A DNA stretch of 57,294 nt. It comes from Snowella sp. GTDB lineage: Bacteria; Cyanobacteriota; Cyanobacteriia; Cyanobacteriales; Microcystaceae. Position numbers and translations under genes: made by a program. The notes under the pieces are model-generated. The model saw only the letters and a list, made by a program, of their open reading frames with translations, was not told the DNA's origin and did not search any database. Position 1 is the first letter of the stretch, and every line of letters begins with the position of its first letter. The stretch covers positions 1 to 57,294 of the forward strand of contig QBMS01000013.1 of NCBI GenBank assembly GCA_003249095.1, written 5' to 3'. This document shows, one piece after another, positions 41,223 to 51,010 of the stretch.

Positions 41223-41875
41223 TTTGTTTTTGCTCGCTTTTTATTTTTCTCTTACTTACTTAAGTATATGTACGGAAATTGTCCTTGGTCATAAACAAAC
41301 TCGATTAAAATTTATTTGTAAAGATATTTTAATGAGACCACAAAGATCGCTTAATAAAGCTGAAACTCTTTATGGGCAAGGCTTTTGGCAATCTAGAATG
41401 GTAAAAAACAGACTTTTTTAAAGACAGTTCAAGAATAATTTAAAGAGATTTTAAAGAATATACAAAGAGATTTTAAAGAATATACAAAGAGATTTTAAAG
41501 CTTGGAGAAGGAGAAATCTTAATAAAAATCAGAGTTTTATTTTTTCGCAAGTGTGCTTTTTTGGTCGTAAGTAATGGTGATGTCTAGAAATGAAAATTTA
41601 TTGCGCTGGCACAATTTTTTTGTCATCTACATCATTGAAATCCTTGACAACAAGAGGCTCCTCTGGGGAGAGCAAAACTTAATCCACTATTAGCGACAAA
41701 ATACAAATTATCGAATTGGGGAAAAAGTCAAGCCCAATCAAGCCGCGCTTTTACCCTATGCTTTATCTGACGATCCAAGCGATCAAAACACCGTCAGGAC
41801 AAAGACGGTATTGTTGTTAAAGTTACGATAATATATCGCATTTTGTTGTATAAATGCATCAGGTCTAATAGTCTG
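41223..41875. other. gene-free AT-rich region
   Basis: This is 653 bases between the PEP-CTERM pseudogene and the DICT-GAF kinase. It carries the 22-bp tandem repeat (41442-41500). Neither strand holds a supported frame. The last 200 bases contain short open fragments such as NQAALLPYALSDDPSDQNTV, which I could not assign to any family. Confidence 0.5.
41442..41500 (+). repeat. 22-bp tandem repeat, 2.7 copies
   Basis: The 22-base unit begins AAAGAGATTTTAAAGAATAT and ends AC. It occurs at 41442-41463 and 41464-41485 as exact copies, then 15 more bases match at 41486-41500. No spacer separates copies, so it is not CRISPR-like. Confidence 0.9.
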
Positions 41876-43933
41876 TCAGCTTGTCTTCTTTTTACGAGTA
41901 TTTCGGCGATTTTTCGTCGGTAAAGCAGTAATTTCTTCTTTAATCGGTGCTGGGTTGAGAAAGGATTCATTAGAAATGGGAATGGTAAAATGAAATTTGC
42001 TACCCAAATTTTTGCCATCGGATTCGGCCCAAATTTTACCGCCCCAACCGTTAACGATCTGCCGACAAATGGCTAACCCTAAACCCGTTCCACCTTTACT
42101 ACGCCGCAAGGAACCTTCCTCTTGATAAAAGCGATCAAAAACGGTTTCCAGGCTATTGGGTTCTATGCCCCTTCCTGTATCGGAAACGGTCACTTCTAGA
42201 TGATGGGACTGATTCTGGGCGATCGCATTTTCCTCGGATATCCCAACAGCGATCGCAATTTCTCCTTCAGGGGAGGTAAATTTAACCGCGTTATCCAATA
42301 ATTTAGTTAATAATTCCACTAACCATTCCCCATCGGCCTGAACTAACGGCAATTCTTCCGATACTCGATTAATAATTTTCGGCAGATTATTATGACGATT
42401 ATGGGCGCGGGTATGACTCAGGGACAGTTCCACACATTCCGCCAGGGAAAGGGGTTCAGAATTCCAATCAATCCGTCCCCCCTCTAATCGAGACAGGGTC
42501 AGAAAATCTTGAACGAGTTTCCGCATTCGTTCCGCATCGGTGAGAGCCGTATTAAGCATGACCTGACGCAATTCCTGGGGCATATCGGGTTCGGTCGCCA
42601 GGCTTTCGAGACAGACTTGAATGGTGGAAAGCGGTGTCCGTAATTCATGACCCGTAATAGCGACGAGATTAGAGCGGGTGCGATCCAGGGCGGCGAGTTG
42701 TTCGTTGAGTTCCTGTAAATTGGCGTAGGCTTCGGCTTGAATGAGGGCCACACCAATCTGGGTGGCGATCGCATCTACTAGAGCCACATCTTCATTTTTC
42801 CAAACCGTTGGAGCAGGGCCACAGTGGTGTAATTCCATCATTCCCAAGAGGCGATCGCGGTAAAAAATGGGAACTAATAGCCAGGAAAAAATCGAGCAAG
42901 TTTTGATCAAGTTTTTGAGAGGCGTACCATCATCCCCCAGGGCCGAGTCATCTAGTAAACGGGGATCGCTTGAAGTATCATCAATTTTCAACACATCCCG
43001 TAACTCAATCACTTCCTGAAAAAGCGGGTTTCCCTTGAGGGGCCAAGCTTTTTCCTTAAGGGAGCTAATCCCCGTATTGATAAATTCATGTTTAATCGCG
43101 ACCGCCAAATCACTTTCTTCACATCGATAGACCAAACACCGACAAACCCCCAGTCCTTCCCCCAATTTTTCTACTGCAACTTGCAAAATTTCATCGGGAT
43201 TCAGCGATCGCCGAATAGCCGTTGTCACCGAATTAATTAAACGCTCTCTATGCTCCTTGACCGAAAGCGATCGGTTGGCCTTGATTAACTTATATTGTCC
43301 CGCCTGTAAATACGTGACTAAACGCTGAACAAAGGGATCGGGATTATTCAAAGGAGATTCCGACAAAAAAGTTTCTTTTTCGGGAAAATCATTGGTATCC
43401 AGATAATTTTTTCTTGCTTCCTCGATTTTATCTGCTAATTCAGGACGATACCCCAAAATTTTTGTTAATAAAAGTCCCGCCGCCACTTTACTCACCTGAC
43501 GATCAAATGTCCAAACTCCCTCAAAACGACGATTATTATCTGCTTCTACGGTGGAAAGTCGCTCCCGACAGACTAAACAGCTTGCATAGGTCTTACCCAC
43601 AACGACTAAATGCCACTGTTGACTCAAACTATCTTCGGGAGAAAAGGCGATCGTTTCATAATCATCGGAACAATTTTTAAAGTCTGTTTCTGGTGCCGCT
43701 AAAACATAAACCTGGGGAGTTTTTTGGGAAATGTGTTGATAGCGTCGAGCTTCTTGCCGATAGTAGCGTTCTTGCTGAAAACTGGCAATAATCAGAGGTT
43801 TTTTCGTATCCGACAGAACTAAATCCTCCATCGCATGGGATAGAGCTGTTAGGGACGTTTTAAAGTACATTTGCGGGCAAGTCTGGGGAAACGCCTGCAA
43901 CAGTTCCGTGACAATGTCGGTAGAGATGCTCAT
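41876..43933 (-). CDS. DICT-GAF sensor histidine kinase
   Basis: A 685-residue soluble histidine kinase. An N-terminal DICT-type sensory region (about 20-150) is followed by a GAF domain (231-400). HisKA has the phosphoacceptor His429 in AITGHELRTPLS, and HATPase_c (about 535-660) has N-box LLDNAVKF and G-box VSDTGRGIEPN, then GGTGLGLAICRQIV. All catalytic motifs are intact. The tail is basic (NRRNTRKKK). No response regulator is adjacent. DICT domains are common in cyanobacterial and archaeal light or stress signalling proteins; the signal is unknown, and the GAF lacks the usual bilin-binding Cys context. Confidence 0.88.
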   Translation of the reverse strand: MSISTDIVTELLQAFPQTCPQMYFKTSLTALSHAMEDLVLSDTKKPLIIASFQQERYYRQEARRYQHISQKTPQVYVLAAPETDFKNCSDDYETIAFSPEDSLSQQWHLVVVGKTYASCLVCRERLSTVEADNNRRFEGVWTFDRQVSKVAAGLLLTKILGYRPELADKIEEARKNYLDTNDFPEKETFLSESPLNNPDPFVQRLVTYLQAGQYKLIKANRSLSVKEHRERLINSVTTAIRRSLNPDEILQVAVEKLGEGLGVCRCLVYRCEESDLAVAIKHEFINTGISSLKEKAWPLKGNPLFQEVIELRDVLKIDDTSSDPRLLDDSALGDDGTPLKNLIKTCSIFSWLLVPIFYRDRLLGMMELHHCGPAPTVWKNEDVALVDAIATQIGVALIQAEAYANLQELNEQLAALDRTRSNLVAITGHELRTPLSTIQVCLESLATEPDMPQELRQVMLNTALTDAERMRKLVQDFLTLSRLEGGRIDWNSEPLSLAECVELSLSHTRAHNRHNNLPKIINRVSEELPLVQADGEWLVELLTKLLDNAVKFTSPEGEIAIAVGISEENAIAQNQSHHLEVTVSDTGRGIEPNSLETVFDRFYQEEGSLRRSKGGTGLGLAICRQIVNGWGGKIWAESDGKNLGSKFHFTIPISNESFLNPAPIKEEITALPTKNRRNTRKKKTS

Positions 43934-44260
43934 TTCTCCTACTTTGGGGTACGTTCTGTGGCTATGGGAATTGGTTTAACTACCAGCATAGCAGTGTAGA
44001 TAGTCCCAATTCCAAGCTTAAGCTCTAAGTCGCTAAACAATCTAGTTCTGTTGGTACGTTATTCTTGGTTAATACTCGCGACAAAAAAACGGCGGCGATC
44101 GCTAATATTTGATCTGCAAGAGTGGGGAGAAGTTCTTAAAACGATTCATTACATTAACTGCCCGTTAACCGCGATCGCGTTTACAAAAAGTTAACATTAT
44201 ACTTTAAACTTTAGCAAGTAATTAGTCAAAAATTGGTTAAAATCTTAGCTGTTAGAGTCG
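43934..44260. other. divergent intergenic region
   Basis: This is 327 bases between a histidine kinase and a sugar transferase gene, divergently transcribed, so promoters for both are expected. Two HIP1 sites are visible (near 44095 and 44171). No ORF or RNA gene was recognised. Confidence 0.5.
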
Positions 44261-45703
44261 ATGAAGCAATTTGAGCAAAAATTTCATCAATTTAGGGGAG
44301 ATATTCGCGCTCCTCAGCATTTTCATGGTTCAAATTTAAGCAAGCGGCAATGGCTCCTAATTGTGATCCTGATCCTGAGTGATTTAGTTGCCCTCGCTCT
44401 AGCCTGGCGCATGGCCCGTTATCTCAACCATTTTTATTCACCGCCGCCGCCCCAATTAGTGTGGTGGACTTGGTTGGGATTACCCAGTTTATTTTGGTGT
44501 TTTGCCGCCATGACCCTGATCTTTTTTGCCTATGGTGGTTTATATAGCCCATCGGCACGAGGACAAAATTATATTCGCATTGTCCAATTAGTGGGTTTTG
44601 TGTACCTATTTTCCTTAGTCATCAATTACTTCTATGATCCGACCCTAGACGCACCGCGATCGCTGTTTTTTACTGCCTGGTTTAGTAGCCTCCTGATGGT
44701 TATGCTGGGTAGATTCATCACAACCTTGATATTGGGCCAATCTCGACGATTACAACCTGCCACCCCAGTTTTTGTGATTGCCACTTCTGCTCGTTTAAAA
44801 CACCTGACCCAAACCCTAGAACATCGCTCCAATTATCAAGTGGTCGGGGCGAGTTTGGCTTCCATGGCCCACAATGCTCATACCTTGCAAAATATTCTCG
44901 AATCAGGGGCGATCGAGGTTTTAGCCGAAGATTTACCGAAAACGGATTTAGCTTCGACCCTCTATTGGAATTTACGACGGGCGGGAATTATTTTACGTTT
45001 ATTACCTTCCAGTCGAGAAATTCTTTATCGTCGGGGAATGCCAGAAATTTTTGCAGGATTGCCGACTTTGCGGGTAGAAATGCCCTTTTTAGTGGGTCTA
45101 GATTATCGCATTAAACGATCTCTCGATTTTATAGCGGCTTTACTGGGATTGCTCATGCTTTCTCCTGTTTTTCTCGCGATCGCGATCGCCATTAAAAGCT
45201 CATCCCCAGGCCCCATCTTTTTTCACCAAGAACGAGTGGGCCTTCAAGGAAAGGTCTTTCAAATGTGGAAATTCCGCACAATGGTCATTAATGCCGCCGA
45301 ACTGCAAGGCCAATTAGAAACCCAAAACGAAAGTCAAGACGGGATTATGTTTAAGCTCAAACAGGATCCCCGCATTATTCCCATCGGTCACTTCCTGAGA
45401 AAAACCAGTCTAGATGAATTTCCCCAACTTTTTAATGTCATTCTCGGTGACATGAGCCTGGTCGGGCCCCGTCCCTTACCCATTCGAGATGTAGAACACT
45501 TCGATGCCTGGCATCACATCCGTCACCAGGTAATGCCTGGAATCACAGGTTTATGGCAAATTTCAGGCAGATCTAATATCGGAGATTTTAATGATGTGGC
45601 CCGTTTAGATCTTTATTACATTGATAATTGGTCATTAAACCTAGATTTGAATATTTTAGTAGAAACCCTGAGAATAATTGTGTTTGGAAAAGGAGCTTAT
45701 TAG
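44261..45703 (+). CDS. polyprenyl-phosphate sugar-1-phosphate transferase
   Basis: A 480-residue initiating glycosyltransferase of the WbaP/HfsE class that loads a sugar-1-phosphate on undecaprenyl phosphate to begin exopolysaccharide or O-antigen synthesis. The N-terminal part has about four transmembrane helices (residues 30-160), then a nucleotide-binding-like domain. One further helix (LDFIAALLGLLMLSPVFLAI) precedes the catalytic bacterial sugar transferase domain from about 285: SPGPIFFHQERVG, FQMWKFRTMV, FLRKTSLDEFPQLFNVI and LVGPRP. No other polysaccharide gene is adjacent. Confidence 0.92.
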   Translation: MKQFEQKFHQFRGDIRAPQHFHGSNLSKRQWLLIVILILSDLVALALAWRMARYLNHFYSPPPPQLVWWTWLGLPSLFWCFAAMTLIFFAYGGLYSPSARGQNYIRIVQLVGFVYLFSLVINYFYDPTLDAPRSLFFTAWFSSLLMVMLGRFITTLILGQSRRLQPATPVFVIATSARLKHLTQTLEHRSNYQVVGASLASMAHNAHTLQNILESGAIEVLAEDLPKTDLASTLYWNLRRAGIILRLLPSSREILYRRGMPEIFAGLPTLRVEMPFLVGLDYRIKRSLDFIAALLGLLMLSPVFLAIAIAIKSSSPGPIFFHQERVGLQGKVFQMWKFRTMVINAAELQGQLETQNESQDGIMFKLKQDPRIIPIGHFLRKTSLDEFPQLFNVILGDMSLVGPRPLPIRDVEHFDAWHHIRHQVMPGITGLWQISGRSNIGDFNDVARLDLYYIDNWSLNLDLNILVETLRIIVFGKGAY

Positions 45704-46138
45704 ATGGAAAAACATACTCCAACAATCTCCAAAACTATCCACCCTAAAAAGTGGTAATCATATTTTACCGTCTCAAACCATATAAGCTATTATTAACGGA
45801 GTTTGGTTTTAAGATTTTTCCTCATTAGAGCTTGTCACACAATGAACTAACTAAAGCAACCGTCTTTCTACGGGCTTAATAATAGTTCCCTTTTGGAAAA
45901 CCTCGAAAAATCAGTATTTTCCGCTATTCCTAGACCAAACATTTGAGGAATGGACGCGATAAAATAGGGAAAGCTTAATTTATAAAAGAAAAGCCCTTCT
46001 TTTCGATTTGATGTGTTTTTCTCCCTATTCAAAATAAATTAAAAATTCGTTATTTCCAGAGTCAAAACGGGAACATTAAAGCTGATTAGTCCTAACATAA
46101 TTGCTTACTGTTCTCGCCCTTATTATCGAGAAATCACC
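45704..46138. other. intergenic region upstream of the sigma factor
   Basis: This is 435 bases without a supported gene. A short inverted repeat, AAAAGAA (45984-45990) with TTCTTTT (45997-46003) around AAGCCC, may be a weak terminator or leader hairpin. The rest should include the promoter of the sigma factor gene. Confidence 0.5.
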
Positions 46139-47398
46139 ATGATAGCCCACTCTTTTGAATCCAATCCAGAGTCCTATACGGAATTAGTAGATATTTTTGC
46201 CCCAGAAATGACTCAAAATCCCAATATTTTAGAATCCATGCCCACTTTAGAAGACGAAACCTCTAGCTTAGAATTATCCGATTTGATCCTAACGGAAGCG
46301 ACCAGTCCCCAACGGAGTAGTACTGACCTAGTTCGTCTCTATTTACAAGACATTGGTAAAGTTCCTCTCCTGAGAAAGGAAGAGGAAGTCACCAAAGCTC
46401 AACAACTCCAGCGTTATCTCCATTTATTAGAGACTCGCTCCCAGGCCCTTGAGCAGGAAGATTCGGTCATGGGGGAATTTATGAAAATCATCTCTATTCA
46501 GGACGCACTAGTTTGCAAGTTTGGTCATCGTCCTTCCTTTATGACCTGGGCAAAAGAAGCTGGAATCGAGGTCACTGAACTCAAACGCATTGTGTTAATG
46601 GGCAAAAAGAGATGGGCAGAATTAGTGAACCTCACGGTACAGGAACTAGAAGAACAGCAAAATCTGGGAATTAAGGCAAAAGAAGAGATGATTAAGGCGA
46701 ATTTACGCCTAGTGGTTTCGGTAGCTAAAAAATATCAGAATCGCGGTTTGGAGTTATTAGATCTGATTCAGGAGGGAACACTAGGCTTAGAAAGAGCCGT
46801 AGAAAAGTTTGATCCGACGAAGGGATATCGTTTTAGTACCTACGCCTATTGGTGGATTCGACAGGGTATTACCAGGGCAATTTCTACCCAAAGTCGGATG
46901 ATTCGTCTTCCTGTCCATGTGACAGAAAAATTAAATAAAATTAAGCGTGTACAACGTAAAATTTCCCAGCAAAAAGGTCATACGGCAACTCTGGAAGAAG
47001 TGGCAATTGAACTGGAAATGTCTCCAGAGCAGGTTAGAGAGATTTTGGCCCGCGTTCCCCGTTCTGTTTCCCTAGAAACCAAAGTTGGGAAGGACAAGGA
47101 CACGGAGTTAATGGATTTATTGGAAACGGAAGAAACTTCACCTGAAGATATTTTGGCGAATGAATCGCTTCGTAAGGAGTTAAAAAATCTTATCGGCGAT
47201 TTGACGGAACGGGAACAGGAGGTTGTGACCCTACGCTATGGTTTTCAAGATGGAACGGCCTATTCTTTGTCGGATATTGGGCGGCTATTGAGTTTGTCAC
47301 GGGAACGGGTTCGCCAAATTGAGGCTAAAGCTTTACAAAAGTTACGCCATCCCCGAAGACGCGATCGCGTGCGAGATTATTTTGATAGTCTGGGCTAA
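46139..47398 (+). CDS. group 2 sigma-70 family RNA polymerase sigma factor
   Basis: A 419-residue RpoD-like sigma factor. Region 1.2 (TDLVRLYLQDIGKVPLLRKE) starts near residue 62. Region 2 (NLRLVVSVAKKYQNRGLELL, then GYRFSTYAYWWIRQGITRAI) is followed by region 3 and region 4 (YSLSDIGRLLSLSRERVRQI, EAKALQKLRHP). The DLVRxYLxxIG start is that of cyanobacterial group 2 factors rather than the primary SigA, and the length and N-terminal extension recall SigC, but I do not assign a letter. Group 2 factors handle stress and nutrient responses. It is followed by a strong terminator. Confidence 0.88.
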   Translation: MIAHSFESNPESYTELVDIFAPEMTQNPNILESMPTLEDETSSLELSDLILTEATSPQRSSTDLVRLYLQDIGKVPLLRKEEEVTKAQQLQRYLHLLETRSQALEQEDSVMGEFMKIISIQDALVCKFGHRPSFMTWAKEAGIEVTELKRIVLMGKKRWAELVNLTVQELEEQQNLGIKAKEEMIKANLRLVVSVAKKYQNRGLELLDLIQEGTLGLERAVEKFDPTKGYRFSTYAYWWIRQGITRAISTQSRMIRLPVHVTEKLNKIKRVQRKISQQKGHTATLEEVAIELEMSPEQVREILARVPRSVSLETKVGKDKDTELMDLLETEETSPEDILANESLRKELKNLIGDLTEREQEVVTLRYGFQDGTAYSLSDIGRLLSLSRERVRQIEAKALQKLRHPRRRDRVRDYFDSLG

Positions 47399-47489
47399 TT
47401 TTAGGGTTGATCAAAATTTAAGCTAAAAACTAGCTTGACAATTCTTAGTAATCATCTATACTAAGGACAGGTGTGAGAGAGAATTGAAC

Positions 47490-47538
47490 AAAAAAGCACT
47501 TAGGGTCGAAACACGGAAAGACTCCTAAGTGCTTTTTT
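47490..47538. terminator. strong terminator downstream of the sigma factor gene
   Basis: Arms of 15 bases, AAAAAAGCACTTAGG (47490-47504) and CCTAAGTGCTTTTTT (47524-47538), are exact complements around a 19-base loop whose ends (GTC and GAC) can also pair. Flanking A and T tracts make it symmetrical, so it could act on both strands. The next gene starts 18 bases later. Confidence 0.9.
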
Positions 47539-47556
47539 AATGGAAATTTTAGGTTA

Positions 47557-48393
47557 ATGATGGAAAACAACTGGAAAAATTTTCTTAAGAATTTAGGTGA
47601 ATGGCGGGGATCTTTCACCCGTGTTTCCTTAGAAGGGGAAATTTTAGATTCTACTCCCTCAATTTTGACCCTAGAAGGTCTAGAAGATAATCAACTCGTT
47701 CGTTTTCGGCTCCGACGCTTTGCTCAAGGCAATTACGACAGCGAACCTTCCCAGGATTATGTTCAGGATTATCGCTCTGTGGGGAATCAAATTATTTTTT
47801 TCGAGACGGGGGCGTTTTCTAAAGGGCCTTTTCAGTTTGCACCTTTTTCTCAGTTTGGGGCAGAGTATGGCTTTGTCGCTGGCGATCGCCGTTTACGATT
47901 TGTGCAACTCTATGACCAAGAGGGAAATTTAAGTAGCCTGACCCTAATTCGAGAATTTCGTCAGGGGAGCGATGCCGAGGAACGACCGAATTTAACCCTA
48001 GAGCAATTACTCGGAACCTGGGAAGGAACAGCCCAGACCGTCTATCCCGATTGGACTCCCTCGGAAAGTTTTTCTACTCGTCTGGAAATTCAAAAAATTA
48101 ACGGCGATCGCCTCCAACAGCAACTCTCCTTTGGGGAGCATAAAATTACTTCAACGGCTCATATTGACGGAAATAGGCTGATGTTTGAAGACGGTGCAAC
48201 GCATAGACAAATTTTGTTACTACCCGATGGAACTTCTACGAACGCTCCCTTAAAGTTGGAACTGAGAACACCATTTTTTGTAGAAGTGGCTTGGTTAGTC
48301 CAACCGAATGAACGTCAGCGTTTAATTCGTAATTACAACGAAAAAGGGCAGTGGGTTCACTCGACCTTTGTGAGAGAACGAAAAATTGCCTAA
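47557..48393 (+). CDS. DUF3598 family protein
   Basis: A 278-residue cyanobacterial protein made of two similar beta-rich halves, each beginning with a GEWRG or GTWEG motif (LGEWRGSFTRVSLEGEI near residue 13 and LLGTWEGTAQTVYPDWTPS near 150). This is typical of the DUF3598 family, thought to have a calycin/lipocalin-like fold. No signal peptide is present. The exact function is not known to me; calycin proteins in cyanobacteria include bilin lyases, but no lyase residues can be assigned here. Confidence 0.8.
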   Translation: MMENNWKNFLKNLGEWRGSFTRVSLEGEILDSTPSILTLEGLEDNQLVRFRLRRFAQGNYDSEPSQDYVQDYRSVGNQIIFFETGAFSKGPFQFAPFSQFGAEYGFVAGDRRLRFVQLYDQEGNLSSLTLIREFRQGSDAEERPNLTLEQLLGTWEGTAQTVYPDWTPSESFSTRLEIQKINGDRLQQQLSFGEHKITSTAHIDGNRLMFEDGATHRQILLLPDGTSTNAPLKLELRTPFFVEVAWLVQPNERQRLIRNYNEKGQWVHSTFVRERKIA

Positions 48394-48451
48394 AATACAA
48401 TATTTCTCTGTCTGAAGACTGCTCTTGAACATTCACGTTAAAAAATCAAGC

Positions 48452-49144
48452 ATGATTGACTTATAATATTGGCCCACCCCCAACGGCAACAAAATCACGA
48501 TTTTTTTAGAAGAAGCGGGACTAAATTATCAAATTATCCCCGTGAATATTGGAGTGGGAGATCAATTTAAACCCGATTTCCTGCGTATTGCTCCCAATAA
48601 TCGGATACCTGCCATTGTGGATCACGATCCCATTGATGGCGGAGAACCCATCTCAATTTTTGAATCAGGTGCAATCCTTTTATATTTATCCGAAAAAACG
48701 GGTCAATTTTTATCGACGGATCTTCGGATTCGTCAATTAGTTCTTGAATGGCTATTTTGGCAAATGGGAGGATTGGGGCCGATGGCGGGACAAAATCACC
48801 ACTTTTCTCAGTACGCACCTGAAAAAATTCCCTATGCCATTGATCGCTATGTGCGAGAAACGAATCGGCTCTACGGTGTTTTAGATCGACAGCTAGAGGG
48901 GCGGAACTATATTGCAGGAGATTATTCGATCGCGGATATGGCCTGTTATCCCTGGATCGTTCCCCACGAAAAGCAACAACAAACGTTAACAGATTTTCCT
49001 AATCTCAAGCGATGGTTTGAGGCAATGCAAGGAAGAGCGGCGGTCATTCGTGCCTATGAAAAGGGTCAACCTTTTAGCAATAATCCCGTAATCACCGAAG
49101 AAAGTCGGAAAATTCTTTTTGGACAAACGGCATCAACCCATTAA
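48452..49144 (+). pseudogene. glutathione S-transferase gene with nonsense codon at codon 5
   Basis: The frame reads MIDL, TAA (48464-48466), YWPTPNGNKITIFLEEAGLN and on through IPAIVDHDPIDGG, ISIFESGAILLYLSEKTGQF, and the C-terminal helical domain (YIAGDYSIADMACYPWIVPH) to TAA at 49142. YfcG/YghU-type enzymes have an aromatic residue (DLYYW or DLYTW) where the stop stands. Everything else, 230 residues, is intact. Translation from a GTG at 48542 would lack the first beta-alpha unit with the glutathione-activating residues, so activity is unlikely. Confidence 0.85.
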
Positions 49145-49302
49145 ATCTTCTGCAAGTCATCACAAATTTGCTGTCTGTTTTGTAAAAATTCTTAATAAAA
49201 ATTCTCATCAATCCAGTTTAAGTTAGTAAATTAGGCGAGATTTTTTAAACGTTTCTAATAAGCCACCTAATTAGTTCACCCAAGATACAGGAATTTATAA
49301 GT

Positions 49303-50022
49303 ATGAGCGTCAATTTAGCCACCCAATTACGCGAAGGGACTAAAAAATCCCACTCAATGGCAGAGAATGTCGGTTTTGTTAAATGCTTCTTAAAAGGCGT
49401 TGTTGAAAAAAACTCCTATCGCAAATTGGTCGGAAATCTCTACTTTGTTTATAGTGCGATGGAAGAAGAGATGGACAAATTGCGCGAACACCCCATTGTT
49501 TCCCAGATTTATTATCCCGAACTCAACCGTAAACAGAGCTTAGAGCAGGATTTACAGTTTTATTATGGCCCCAACTGGCGACAGGAAGTGAAGATTTCGG
49601 CAGCAGGTCAAGCCTATGTCGATCGCATCCACGAAATTGCGGCCACTCAACCCGAACTACTGGTTGCCCATTCCTATACCCGTTATCTAGGCGATTTATC
49701 GGGCGGTCAAATTCTCAAGAAAATTGCTCAAAATGCCATGAATTTACAAGATGGTGGCACTGCTTTCTATGAATTTGCGGGAATCGATGATGAAAAAGCC
49801 TTTAAAACCACTTACCGTCAGGCAATGAATGATTTGCCCATTGACCAAGCAACGGCGGAACAGATTGTCGATGAAGCTAATGCGGCTTTTGGCATGAATA
49901 TGAAGTTATTTAATGAGCTAGAAGGTAATTTGATTAAAGCGATCGGTATTATGCTCTTTAATTCTCTTACCCGTCGTCGCAGTCAGGGCAGTACGGAAAC
50001 TGAGTTGGCGATCGCGGAGTAA
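49303..50022 (+). CDS. ho1: heme oxygenase
   Basis: A 239-residue enzyme that opens heme to biliverdin IX-alpha using ferredoxin, the first step to phycocyanobilin for phycobilisomes. The proximal heme ligand is His17 in GTKKSHSMAENVGFVK. The distal helix GDLSGGQILKKIAQ and YTRYLGDL are present. Length and sequence match the constitutive aerobic HO-1 of cyanobacteria. It is functionally linked to apcE elsewhere in the window, whose chromophore derives from this pathway. Confidence 0.95.
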   Translation: MSVNLATQLREGTKKSHSMAENVGFVKCFLKGVVEKNSYRKLVGNLYFVYSAMEEEMDKLREHPIVSQIYYPELNRKQSLEQDLQFYYGPNWRQEVKISAAGQAYVDRIHEIAATQPELLVAHSYTRYLGDLSGGQILKKIAQNAMNLQDGGTAFYEFAGIDDEKAFKTTYRQAMNDLPIDQATAEQIVDEANAAFGMNMKLFNELEGNLIKAIGIMLFNSLTRRRSQGSTETELAIAE

Positions 50023-50278
50023 TAGACTCAAAACTACGAAATCAACGCTGATCAGATGGGTTGTTGTCCCCAAGACTCATCGACTAGCCAATATTTAACC
50101 TTGATCCTGAAGATTAGATGGCGATTCGTTATCTAGTTTTCAGGATTCTTGTTGGTACCCGTTAAAATTGTTACGTTACGTTTTTCTTCATTATCATCAA
50201 TTCCTTGGTTGTTGATCCCCATCAAGCCTTAGACTGGGATCTGGCATTTATTATTGAATTTAATTTTTAAACTAAGCT

Positions 50279-51004
50279 GTGCGAAAAATCATTATTGCTG
50301 GTAACTGGAAAATGCACAAAACTCAGGCAGAGGCCCAGGAGTTTTTGCAAGTATTTAAGCCACTTCTCCATGACACGGACGAATCGCGAGAAGTCGTTCT
50401 CTGTATTCCCTTCACTGCTTTGGGAACCATGTCTAAAATTTTACATGGAAGCCAGATTCAACTCGGTGCTCAAAATATCCATTGGGAAGAGAAAGGAGCC
50501 TACACGGGGGAAATTGCGGGGGATATGTTGACGGAAATGGGCATTAGCTACGTGGTAGTTGGCCACAGTGAACGTCGGCAGTATTTTGGGGAAACGGATG
50601 AAACCGCTAATTTGCGAGTGATTGCCGCCCAACGTCACCGTTTAACGCCGATTCTTTGCGTTGGAGAAACCAAATCTCAACGGGATGCGGGCGAAACTGA
50701 AACGGTGATTATTAATCAGGTCAAACGGGGTTTGGTCGATGTGGATCAGAAGAATATCGTCATTGCCTATGAACCCATCTGGGCGATCGGGACGGGAGAT
50801 ACCTGTGCCGCAACGGAAGCTAATCGGGTTATTGGAGTCATTCGATCGCAGTTGAGCAATCCTGATATGAGCATTCTCTACGGCGGCTCGGTTAATCCGA
50901 AGAACATTGATGAAATTATGACCCAGCCCGAAATTGACGGGGCCCTAGTGGGTGGCGCAAGTTTAGATCCTACGGGGTTTGCTCGAATTGTGAATTATCT
51001 CTAA
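50279..51004 (+). CDS. tpiA: triosephosphate isomerase
   Basis: A 241-residue TIM-barrel enzyme interconverting dihydroxyacetone phosphate and glyceraldehyde-3-phosphate in glycolysis and the Calvin cycle. It starts at GTG 50279. Catalytic residues are visible: Lys in AGNWKMHKT, His in [15 protein letters not shown], Glu in [15 protein letters not shown], and the phosphate loop [11 protein letters not shown]. An AI-2E family membrane protein gene begins 6 bases after its stop, implying co-transcription. Confidence 0.97.
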   Translation: MRKIIIAGNWKMHKTQAEAQEFLQVFKPLLHDTDESREVVLCIPFTALGTMSKILHGSQIQLGAQNIHWEEKGAYTGEIAGDMLTEMGISYVVVGHSERRQYFGETDETANLRVIAAQRHRLTPILCVGETKSQRDAGETETVIINQVKRGLVDVDQKNIVIAYEPIWAIGTGDTCAATEANRVIGVIRSQLSNPDMSILYGGSVNPKNIDEIMTQPEIDGALVGGASLDPTGFARIVNYL

Positions 51005-51010
51005 TTCCCG

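Noticed and set aside
41095-41421. Plus-strand 108-codon frame opposite the start of the PEP-CTERM gene
   Set aside because: It overlaps the signal-peptide coding part of the opposite strand, has no family resemblance and no ribosome-binding site.
41442-41500. Direct repeats considered as a CRISPR remnant
   Set aside because: Copies are contiguous without spacers, 22 bp, and no cas gene is near.
41641-41840. Possible gene relic in the spacer before the DICT-GAF kinase
   Set aside because: Short open fragments exist in several frames, but none matched a family I know, so no gene can be named.
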